This document shows positions 25,101-34,808 of a DNA stretch of 64,000 nucleotides, piece after piece. Location: the NCBI GenBank assembly GCA_036927565.1, contig JAYESD010000009.1:169220929-169284928 (forward strand), read 5' to 3'. The translations under genes were made by a program, and so were the position numbers. This DNA is from Tuctoria greenei. Lineage: Eukaryota; Streptophyta; Magnoliopsida; Poales; Poaceae. Numbering within the stretch: the stretch's first letter is position 1; every line of letters starts with the position of its first letter. The notes under the pieces were generated by a model that was given only the letters and a program-made list of their open reading frames with translations, was not told where the DNA came from and did no database searches.

Positions 25101-25732
25101 CGTTTCAAGAGTATTGCGAATACCTCGACATTCAAATCAGCTACACATCAGTAGCTCACCTGACAAGTAATGGCCAAGCCGAGAGAGCAAATTCAGAAAT
25201 ATTGAAAGAACTCAAGACACACACTTATGAGCGCCTGAAGAAACATGGAGCCAACTGGATTAAGGAGCTTCTGTCAGCATTGTGGGCAAGCAGGACAACA
25301 GCTAACCGGTCTACTAGAGAGACACCCTTCTTCTTGGTGTACGGGGTTGAAACAGTCCTTCCTCCGGAGATCACCATGGGTTCACTCTGGGTCTGCACCT
25401 TCGACGAAGCCGTGCAGGACCAGCTCCAGCTTGAAGACCTTGACCTCGTCAAGGAGGGAAGGTGCCAAGCAGCTGTTCGGAATTCATATTATTGCCAGGT
25501 GCTCCGGTGCTATCATCAAAGGCATGTGCTTAACCAAAAGCTCGAGGAAGGCGATCTGGTGCTGCAGAAAATACTGACTCGAGAAGGGATGAACAAACTT
25601 CCCCCCAACCGGGAAGGACCGTTCCGAGTGATCAAAGTATCCCGTCCTGGATGCGTTCGCTTGGCAACTGAGGATGGGACACCATTTCCTAATCCTTGGA
25701 ACATTGATCACCTTTGTAAGTTTTATGCTTAG
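22135..25732 (+). pseudogene. pol of element D, heavily mutated
   Basis: After a UAG in the conserved position (22153-22155) it reads RT (KWLANPVVVPKAGG, MPFGLKNVASTF). The catalytic box is YVND (Asp to Asn, near 22738-22749). The RNase H repeat insertion (about 23222-23545) contains frameshifts. RNase H resumes VYFISEVLHDAKTRY (23550s), then the second RNase H and integrase, where the CxxC pair is C..S (KKCEVSQF) and the second catalytic Asp is Asn (IITNNGTQF, near 25070). It ends HLCKFYA at 25732. Stops lie at about 22331-22336, 22981, 23938, 24202, 24617 and 24845. Confidence 0.88.
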
Positions 25733-26507
25733 TATCACAGAGGTGAGTCTATAATTACATACAATGTAAATTATAGAGTCTATACACAGAGTCAGGTAGG
25801 TCCTCCGAGAGAACATCTGGACCCCTCCGGGAGAGTCCGAGAGGTTCAAGCAACACTTGACACAGTCACAACACTAAAAGTATAGCTACATGTCCTGGGT
25901 TAGTACAAGATGTATAACACACTTAGCCTTGTTATGTACCCTAAGTGTGTCCTTGTCTCCCCTATAATCCGGACCTATAATGAAAGGCATTGTTGTGTAA
26001 GAGTAGACTCCACGTGCATTAATTTTGTACAAGCTCATTTTCTTTTATTTGCCTTCCCCTTCTTGTCTATAACAAAGTTGTGCAATTCTTTTTGAGTTTT
26101 AGTCCGAGTTATTCATATGCTGCACATGTTATATTGTTGGTCTCTTCGGATTCTAGCATTGTTGTACGGTCTATTTGCCCGAACGCCAAGCCAACATAGG
26201 TTCAGAGTGTGCTATCAACTTAGCTTGGTCCTGCACCCTAAGTACGCCACTCTACCTACATTCTGGCATATCTCAGTAGGGCGAATCCAGAAGGCATTCA
26301 GATCGGGAGAGATTAGTTCTATGAGCTTGTTATCATATTGAATTTCTCTAGAGACCTAAATTTCAAATAAGAACAGTAAGTCACAAACGAGTTATAGACG
26401 AGAGGATGAATTTTACTGTCTTTCTTGTCTTTAATGTGCAGAAAAAAATGAAAAACTCATGATGATGGTCGTTGATGCCAGAGCTACTAAGCTCCGACAT
26501 CCACAAA
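25733..26507. other. Spacer of element D, conserved non-coding block
   Basis: Homologous to the pol-proximal spacer of A, B and C. It carries the motif pair of the CTTAGCCTxGT..CCTAAGTxxG type near 25922-25955 and 26218-26250. No coding potential recognised. Confidence 0.6.
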
Positions 26508-27020
26508 GGGGCCCGCCATCGACGTCTCAAACGTTGTAAGTGGGCGCCGTCGGAGCTAACAAGTTCCGACAACTCCCATGGCGGCCAGCCGTCGACGTGA
26601 AGCATAATGACAATTCAAGTGAAGATGGTGGAAAAATAACTCCAAGGGGGCCCGCTGTCGACGCTTCATGCGTTGACAGTGGGTGCCATCGAAGCTACCA
26701 AGCTCCGACAACCCCATGGGGCCCGCTGTCAAAATTCTACGCATTGACACTGGGTGCCGCCGGACCTACCAAGATCCAACAACCCCAGGGGGCCCGCCGT
26801 CGATGTTCTACGCGTTGACAGTGGGTGTTGTCGGACCTACCAAGCTTTGACAACTCCCAGCGGGCCCGTCGTCGATGCTCTATGCGTGGACAGTGGGTGT
26901 CATCGGATCTATCAAGCTCCGACAACCCCAAGGGGCCTGCCGTCGATGTTCTATACGTTGATAGTAGGCACCGTCGGATCTATCAAGCTCTGATAATTCC
27001 CAGGGCGCCCGCCGTCGACG
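26508..27020. repeat. 71-bp tandem repeat array in element D spacer (about 8 units)
   Basis: Units starting at GGGCCCGCCGTC recur at about 26508, 26578, 26647, 26719, 26790, 26862, 26933 and 27003, a period of 70-72 bp. Each unit holds a self-complementary segment (for example GTCGGAGC..AAGCTCCGAC) and a CGTTGACAGTGGGTG segment. It lies between the 3' ends of the convergent pol and antisense genes. Confidence 0.85.
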
Positions 27021-27294
27021 CAACATAGGGTCCCTGGAGATGTCAGATGTAAACTTCGGACCTAAAATCTACAAGATCGAAGCATTAAAGTCATCAAGAC
27101 AATGTCAAAACCTTTTGGTCATGTTCACAATCGAATTGTGAACATCTACCAGAGGGCCAACAAGATAAAGGATAGTGTATTGAAGACAAATAAAAATGGG
27201 ATTCATTCGTTTCAGAAAGATTGAATTTCATTCATTCGAGGATTGGAGATTACAAAAATTGGAGAGTTACAAGCGGGAGCAAAAGAGAAAAGTC

Positions 27295-28714
27295 CTAGGT
27301 TCTGCGCAAGTATGAGGCAACTTTCTGGGCAACCTCTTGAACGCTGGCCTTGGCGGCGTCTTCCTCTTCAGCAGCGGGCCCTTTGAGCACCGGGTCCAGA
27401 GAGAATTGGGGGTCTCAGCTTTTGTAACACGTCAGCTTATATTCTGCAACGTTCTTGGCCAAAGAGTTCCCCTCTGTCTCCAGCTGGTCCACAATGACGT
27501 CGCCCATTGCGTCGAGTTTGCCACCAGCAGAGCTGAGTGCCACTAGCGCTTGGTCCAGCTCCGGCTCTGGATTGTACGGACGTACTGGACTGCATCCTAG
27601 CCGCATCAAAGCGTCATTGGCTCGCCCCAAGAAGTCCCACACCGGCTGGGACTCAGTCACCCTCAAATTACGTAGCTCCTCCAGTGACCTCCTGGCGGCC
27701 GCAAGCTCCGAGCCTTACCGGGTGAGGCGCTCGACCTCTTTGGCGCACTGCTGAATGCTTTCAGCAACTTGCTTTTCGCGTTCAGCGAGCTCCGACCCCC
27801 GTAGGTGGATGCGGTTCCACCGGTTGGCCAGGTCTTTCTCCCTACCCCACACTTTCTCCTCTCTGGTGGAGACTTCGACCTCTCTTTTGGTGAGGTCTTG
27901 CCCCAGATTCCAGTACTTCTCCTCCTCTTCCTTGCTCCACAGATCAAGCTTCTTAGTACGATCTGCCAAGCTTTGTTCACCCAAAGACAGTCTCTGGGCA
28001 AGCTCCTCCTCTCTTTTCAAAATATCCTCCTACTATTCCAAGAGTTTGTCTTCCCTCTCATCGAGGTCCACTCGGCGCTTCAGGAGAATCCCGTTCAAAG
28101 TGGTGAGGTTGTCATGACGTTCGTCCGTAGCCTCACTGCTTTTCCTAGCATGCTCGAGAATCTCCCGAGACTTCATGTCAAGGGCCATGATAGAGGTCTC
28201 CCTTTCATCCAGCAGCTTGCCTCAAGATTCCATCCGAGCCATTTCCTTTTCGACCCACTCCTTTTGGTCCGCAAGCCTCGTCTGCGTCACCTTGGTCTCC
28301 AAGTGAAGCCTGTTGCACCAAAGTCTCAAGGTGTGGCGCTCTTTCTCGAGGACCTTACTGTCATGGTCAAAGGCGAGCTGGACTTGGCGGAGGCTCGAGC
28401 AGGCATTGTCAATAGACAATGCCAAGGGAATAGGCTCCAGACCTTTTGAGGTCATCTCCACTGGTTCCAAGTGGTCATCCAATACAAAAATAGGGTCCCA
28501 CGCCACAAGAGCGGTCCCCTGTGGTTCTGTGACACTAGGGCCGCCCCCCAGAATCCCTTCTGCTTATGTTGCCGATGACGAGGGTCCCACCATGGTAGCA
28601 TCAACATCTGGGGCTGATGCCGAAGGTCCCCCCATCTAGATCTTTAGCCGACGGCTATGTAGGTGGAGGGCCTGCCGTTGACTCCTCTGGGCGCTCTGGC
28701 TCGGACATAGACGC
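27295..28714 (-). pseudogene. Antisense gene of element D, 3' part (coiled coil and C-terminus)
   Basis: Minus strand, continuing from 41659 across element C. It reads VAWDPIFVLDDHLEPV (VEWDPIFV homologue), SIDNACSSLRQVQLAFDHDSK, a long Glu/Lys/Arg coiled coil, the FLGRANDALMRLG segment, and ends EVAQKVASYLRRT with TAG at 27295-27297. Stops and frameshifts near 28220, 28030 and 27715 break it. It is clearly homologous to, but diverged from, the antisense genes of A, B and C. Between pol and this gene, 27021-27294 has no recognised feature. Confidence 0.78.
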
Positions 28715-29566
28715 TGTCGACTGTTGGAGTCGGCAGATCTCCTGACACTACTAAAGTGTTGAAGGAGTTTGTAGTTCGGTGTGGGCGCGCGGAGACTCAA
28801 GAAGGTGAATCACAATTGGACACGAGAGACTCAGTGGTTTACGTGGTTCGGGCCACCTGAGCGTAATACCCTACTCCACGGGTGTGTGGTGTTGTATTAG
28901 TTTATGTATGAAAGCTCACGTCAATGCGTGTGTGCCTGAGAGCGTTCGAGAGCCTCCTTCGTGTATCGTCGGTCTGTCCTTTTATAGTACAAGGACAAAC
29001 CGTTACAAGTTAGCCTGGCCCGACATGTGGCCCCGGCGGTTACTAGTATTGATACACGATTAATTGTTGTTAATAACCCTGTAACAGGCTCCGACAGTGT
29101 CGTTACAGGTGTTAAGATTGTCCGATTAAGTGTCATTAACATGGAATTAATGACAATTAATCGGGTCTTGAAGTCCGCGGCTATCCTTTGAAGATCCAGA
29201 GTCGTTACAATGTCTTCCGGAGGTTTGAGGCGGCCAGCTCCGACGTTTGGACACGTGGCAGCTCCGGAGCTTGCTTGTGGGAAGCGGGAAGCTCCGGGGT
29301 GGCCTGGCACGTGTCAGGTCCGGAGCTTCTCTCGGTCAGGGGTTAAGTCCGGAGGTGCCGTTTCGGTACCTAGCCCGGAGCTTCACCCTTGTGGGTAGTA
29401 GCTCCGGTCTGGCAGTACACGTGGCAACCTAGGGGTTAACCATGTTGGAGAAGCAGGTCCGGTTATGTCTGACAAGTGGGCCTCCGAGGGTCTTCAATTT
29501 GAGTAGACGTCCTTCCCTTGAGATCTTTGTAACCTCAGGGGGTGTATGGTTTTTAGGGTACCGACA
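28715..29566 (-). repeat. 3' LTR of element C
   Basis: 852 bp, minus-strand TGTCGGTACC to AGTCGACA. ACGTG-core sites lie near 29253, 29310 and 29419. It belongs to the same subfamily as the LTRs of A. Confidence 0.95.
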
Positions 29567-29590
29567 GTGGCCCCCTGGACCTACCTCCGG
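29567..29590 (-). other. Polypurine tract of element C
   Basis: Minus strand GGAGGTAGGTCCAGGGGGCC next to the 3' LTR, identical in layout to A. Confidence 0.8.
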
Positions 29591-29781
29591 GGAAAGTCAC
29601 CGGGGTGAAGTCATTCCGTCGGAGGTGGGTCCATACTCGCGACTCTTGAACTGGGTCTTCAAGGGTCTTCGGAGGTGCCGTTGGCGGGGCTTTACGGTTA
29701 AATCCCGACGCGTGGCGCACCTCAGGCGGCAGATAAGATCTTTGACGTGCGGATCTCTCGCAATTGAAGGTCGCCGGTTCT

Positions 29782-30002
29782 CGATACGAAAACCGTATCG
29801 GTTCCGCGCGCCTTGTCAGGTCGCCACCTTTGGGTTTCCCGCCTCGTGATGACAACTGTTCGCCTGGGTAAGAGCCTCTACTTGATCGTCAGGGTGGTCC
29901 CGGGCCCTCTTGTCATCGGCAGGGTTGAATTCTTGAGTAGTATCCTTGACTCCCCTGCAGTTTCCATCCAAGCGTTGCAAGGGCTTACTTAAGAAGGAAA
30001 GC
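29782..30002 (+). promoter_or_regulatory. Putative promoter of the antisense gene, element C
   Basis: Perfect inverted repeat CGATACG..CGTATCG (29782-29800), GC-rich stretch, then the 43-bp conserved block with CCATCCAAGCGTTG and TTACTTAAGAAGG (29960-30002), 95 bp before ATG 30097. All members that retain the region share both. The promoter role is inferred. Confidence 0.5.
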
Positions 30003-30096
30003 GCACCGTCGGGAGTTCTTTACGCTTCCCATCTGTTCTTGCGCTCAAACTCCCAACTCGTACTTTGCTCCTCTTCTCTTGCCTAGCTGTGCTGCG

Positions 30097-33000
30097 ATGG
30101 AGTTGGGTCTGCGTGAGAGTCGCTTGAAGACTGACAGCGATCTGAAGAAGGTCCGGGCCCTCATGGGGTGGTCTTCGGACTTCTTCAACCGCTCGGTCCG
30201 CGCCGGCGGAGAGCTCCCCTTTGAAAAGGAGCACGCTGGCGAGATGGTGTACTTTTCCTCGTACGCCATGGTGGGGCTGATCCCACCGTTTTCTTCTTTC
30301 TTCTTGATGCTGCTGGACTTCTATGGTCTGCAGCTGTACCACCTTGGCCCTCACTCCATTCTCCTTGTGTCCATCTTTGTCCACTTCTGCGAGATGTGGG
30401 TGGGCATCCCTCCCTGCATCGAGCTCTTCCGAACCTTCTTCACCGTCCACACCACCGGCCGAAGCAATGAGTATCTTGGCTTCTACTACTTCGTGAAGCG
30501 CAAGAAGTGCCCATTCAAGTACCTCCGGTCATTCCCTTCCGGGAAGTGGGATGACTGGAAGAAAGATTGGATAGTCGTCCGGGTGGAGGAGCATGAGCGG
30601 TTGGAGTTGCCAGACGGTCTGCCCGGCATTGACACGTCGATATGGAGCGAAGTTCCGGTGCTGGCGGAAGCTTTCGACCCTGTCCTGACCAGGATCCGCC
30701 AATGTGTGGAGGGAGGATTGACTCCCCAGGCGGTGTTCTACAACTTCCTATCCAACAGGTGGGCGCCGCTGAAGAGGAGGGAGAAGCTCGCCTGGGCCCT
30801 CAACAGCGTGATGGACGAGGACCGGGTTGAGACCGGGTTGAAGTCCAGCATGGTGGGGAAGACCTTGGAGTTTCACCTCAAGAAATTCTAGCACGGCATC
30901 GACGTTGACGGAGATTACTTGACTCCGCCGCCGGCCTTCCTCCCTCTGAACGTGGAAGTTGAGTTCAGCAGGGAGCTCCGGCGGACGATGCCCGCGCTTG
31001 ACGACCTTGGTGTCATCGAGAGAAGATCAACCACCCGGTTGGCGATCCCCGGGTTGTCCGAAGACGGCTCCGCCCCTGTCCTACAGCCAAGAGCTGAGGT
31101 TATCGGCAAGGGCAAGGTGCTGGCGGAGGAGCCGGAGAGCCGGAAGAGGAAGCTGCGACATGCTGACGGAAGGTCCATCGGGCCTGCCACTTCCCCCCCG
31201 GTTCCCCCTCCTCAGGAAGGAAGATCCTCCGCCGCCGTGGCGACTGTCCCCGTGGTGGGGTCCTTCCGGAACGTTACTGTTCCGGCGGTGGGATCCTCCC
31301 GGAGTGCGACTGTCCCCGTGGTGGATCCCTCCTGTGGTGCTAGCTCCGGGCGCGCGACTCCGGCATCTGGAGCGGTGAGGACCTCCAGGTCCAGGAGTTC
31401 CTCCCGATCAAGGAGAGCTCCGACCCGGGAAACGCCCGCGGCTGTGGCAAGTCCTGGGAGTCCTCCCGGAGCTCCTACGCCGACCGTGGCCAGCCCGGAT
31501 CATTCGGGAAAGAGGTTCCGCGCAAGCTGGTGCGGGAGCCTCCCAAGGTAATTTTTCTTTTTACCTCGATTAACTTTTTAATTGTAGCATCTGTTTGCTC
31601 AATTTCTTCGTTCTTCATCTGCAGCGTTCCCAAGAAGGGGAGTGAAGCTCCACCCTCAGCCACAGTGTCTGAGGCTGCGAGGGCTTCTGCTCCAGTCCCG
31701 GTGCCGCCCCAAGCGGAGGCTGCGACAGCTCCGGCGCCGGCTGTCGTGGTCATGGACCTCGACTCGTCTCCAGAAGTTCCCGTGGTAGCGCCGGACCACG
31801 GGAATGAATATGCGCCAGCGGCACCCGTCCCGGAAGTGGAAGCTCCGGGTCCTGGTGCTGCAGTAGTAGAAGCTCCGGCTGTTGAGTCGGAGGAAGTAGC
31901 AGTCCCGGCTTCGGAGCCGGAAAGTGCTGAAGCCCTGGCGATTGAGCCGGAGGTGGCTGAAGCCCCGGCATGCGAGCCGGAAGTCGAAGTAGTTCCGGCA
32001 GTTGAGCCGGTTACTTCCGAAGCTCCGGCCGCAGAGCCGGTGATTGTTGGAGCGCCGGTCACAGAGCCGGCGGTTAAAGAGGCGAGGGAGCTTGAGCCTC
32101 CCTCAGAAGAGGTGTCCCGGCCGGAGCCAGTAGCGGCTCCTGCTCCGGAGGCGACGACGTCAATGGTACCTGTGGCAGAGCCAGAGTGCCTGAACGAAGT
32201 TGCCGGCCCCCCGCCTGAGGGGGCGAATGAAGACTTGGTGGCGGGACCTCCTTCGATGGCGACTGAGGCCGTCCCGGAGGAAGGCCCTAGCGCTTTGGAA
32301 GCTCGGGGTTCCACTCTCGTAGAGTGGGACCCAATTTTTGTATGTGAAGACCCGCTGGAACCAGCGGAAGAGATCCCAGCAGGTCCGGAGCCCATCTCGC
32401 TGTCGATGTCCATCGACAACGCCTGCTCCAGTCTACGTCAGGTCCAACTGGCCTTCTTCCACGACAGCAAGGCTCTTGAAGAGGAGCGCCAAACCCTTAG
32501 GCGGTGGCGTAATCGGCTCCACTTCGAGACTAAGCTGGCGCAGTCGAGGCTTGCGGATGACAAGGAGTGGATCAAGGGGGAGAAGATCCGCCTGGAGCTC
32601 TGGGATAAGCTGCTGGATGAGAGGGAGAGCATGACTCACGCCCTCGATGCTCAATCCCGGGAGTTCCACGACCGAGCTAAGGTTGCTAACGACGCGGCCA
32701 ATGCTCGGTTTGATCAGCTCGAGGCCATCAGCACCGCACTCATCAAGCGCCGAGAGGCACTTGAAGGGAGGGAAAGACGGCTCGAGGACGAGGAGCAAAA
32801 ACTCCTAGAGCTACGGGATGACGTCTTGCGACGGGAAGAAGAGCTCGCCGAGAAAACAGCTCTGGCGGACAAGGGCCTCGAGGAGCGCACTAAGAAATTG
32901 GAAGAGCGCTGCCTCGAGGAAGAGGAGAAGACCTGGGTGCGGGGGCAGGAACTCTACGAATACGAGTGTGCCCTTGTCGCCCGGGAGAAGAAAGTGAAGG

Positions 33001-33551
33001 CTAGGGAGAAGGACCTGGTCGACCGCCGGAACAAGATCCACCTCCGGGAGGAGGAGCTCGGAAGACTTGAGAAGCGGGTTGCTGCGAAGATCCAGCAAAA
33101 CGCCAAAGAAGTTGAGCGCCTCGCCCGCGAGAATTCAGAGCTGACGGCGGCCCGGAGATCCCTGGAAGAGATGAAGAACTTGAGGAAGGCGGACTCCCTG
33201 CAGATTTGGGAGTTCCTGGGCAAGGCCGACGACGCGCTGACGCCGATGGGTTTCAGCCCCGTGCACCCGGATGATCCGGAGCCGGAGCCGGACCTTGCGT
33301 TGCAAGCGTTGAGCGCCGCAGGCAGCAAGCTCTCCAAGGTGGGCGACGTCATCGCGGACCAGCTGGAGGTCGAGGGGCAATCCCTGGCTAGGAACGTCAC
33401 AGAATATGTGTTGACGTGCTACACCAGCCGGAACCCTCGATTTCCTCTGGACCCGGTGCTTGAAGGCCCCGTCGAAGGAGAAGGCGAAGCTACCCGAGCC
33501 TGCGTGTCGGAGGTCGCCCAGAAGGTCGCCGAGTTCTTCCATAGGGTCTAG
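30097..33551 (+). CDS. Antisense gene of element C, two exons, about 1,125 codons with one internal UAG
   Basis: Exons 30097-31547 and 31625-33551; splicing keeps the frame (codon split AG/C, Ser). Residues 1-260 form a PF04195-like 'gypsy type transposon' domain with a hydrophobic stretch near 55-110 (YAMVGLIPPF, HSILLVSIFVHF), FYYFVKRKKCPFKYL and WDDWKKDWIV. A basic Ser/Pro linker (RKRKLRHADGRS) and the intron follow, then Glu-Pro-Ala-Val repeats, VEWDPIFV, SIDNACSSLRQ, and a coiled coil of about 250 residues (REEELAEK, KLEERCLEEEEK). It ends AQKVAEFFHRV. The only interruption is UAG at codon 265 (30889-30891), where A and B have CAG. Upstream ATG choice fits the homologous start in all copies. 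The function is unknown; it sits antisense between pol and the 3' LTR. Confidence 0.82.
31548..31624 (+). other. Spliceosomal intron of the antisense gene, element C
   Basis: 77 bp, AAG|GTAATTTTT to TTCATCTGCAG|C, T-rich throughout. Element A has the equivalent 78-bp intron (4001-4078, ending CTGTAG). Joining the exons reads through to the downstream SVPKKGSEAPPS frame in both. The intron strand is opposite to gag-pol transcription. Confidence 0.8.
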
Positions 33552-34808
33552 GACCGTCTCTTTTAGCCTTTACTTGTATCTTCTCTTCTTCCTCAATTTT
33601 GTAATCCCTTGTCTCCAGATGTAATCTCCGGTCTTCAGATGAAATGAAATCCCCAATTTTTTGCGAATTTCATTTTTTTTGTCTTCAACATCTTTATCTT
33701 CACTTGGCCCCCTGGTAGATGTGCACAATTTGACATGTACCAAAAGGATGTTGAGTTTTGTTGAAGACGAATTTGCTTCGAACTTGTGGAATTTAGGTCC
33801 GAAGTTTTTGATAGTGAAGGTCCCCTGAAGTTGTCGGAGCTTAGAAGCTCCGGCACTGTCCATCGCTAGAGCTTAGTAGCTCCGGCAATAGCCTCTATCA
33901 ACACGTTGAGCGTCGGTAGTTAATACTCCAAGGTGTCGGAGCTTAGCAGCTCCGGCAATGACCTTTGCCACACTTGGTTTGTTGGCAACAGACTCCAGTG
34001 ACGGGGTCTTCTCACCATCTTTTAGTCAACGCCGACGGTTGACGCCCTGGTGGGAGTCAGAGCTTGGTTAGCTCCGGTTTTTCTCCATCAACGTAGGGTT
34101 CATTTTTCCTGCACACTTAAGCCAAGAAAAATAGTAAAATTCGTTCCTTGTCTATAACTTCGTCGCGGCTTACGGTTCTCAAGAAAATTTTAAGTTGAAC
34201 ACGATTTTTAATACGACTGGATGAATTGTCTTTTCTTTTAGATCCAATTGTCCATGGACCCACCTTACTTTGGCCTGCCGGGATGTAGGTAGAGTGGCGT
34301 ACTTAGGGTGCTTGACCAGGCTAAGTCGATAGCGCACTCCGGCCCTAGAATGGCTTGGCGGCTTTCAGGCGAGTTGGCCACAGACGATATTTAAATCCAA
34401 AAAATCTGACAATTCAACTCGAATCGTATGTAAACCGGTCAAACTAGAACTTCTTAAGAATTGCACGTTTCTGTTATAGACAAGAAAGAGAAAAATAAAA
34501 ATGTCGAGCCTATGCAAAAATGAATGCACGTGGAGTCTATTTCACATGAAGATGTCTTTCATTATAGGTCCGGGGTACAGGGGAAACAAGTACACTCTTA
34601 GGGTACGGAACCAGGCTAAGTGTATTTGGTTTCTCGTTTGACCCAGGGTAGTTAGCCACACTTTTAGTCCGGAGACTGTGTCAAGTGTTGCATGAGCTTT
34701 TCAAACCTTTCGGGAAAGGTCCGGCTGCTCTCCCGGAGGAACTACCCGACTCTGTACAATGACTCTATAACATACATTTCAAGTTACTTAAGACTCACCT
34801 CCGTGGAA
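33552..34808. repeat. Spacer of element C with hairpin repeats
   Basis: Non-coding. GTCGGAGCTTAGAAGCTCC-type hairpin units lie at about 33830-34085. The conserved block with the paired CTTAGCCTGGT..CCTAAG motifs (minus strand) lies at about 34290-34330 and 34590-34625. It closely matches element A's spacer. Confidence 0.7.

Noticed and set aside
26508..27020. CRISPR-like array in element D spacer
   Set aside because: Regular 71-bp period but the units are similar throughout with no unique spacers; plant nuclear context.
31475..32419. 314-codon minus-strand ORF in element C
   Set aside because: Same mirror effect as in A; no independent support.
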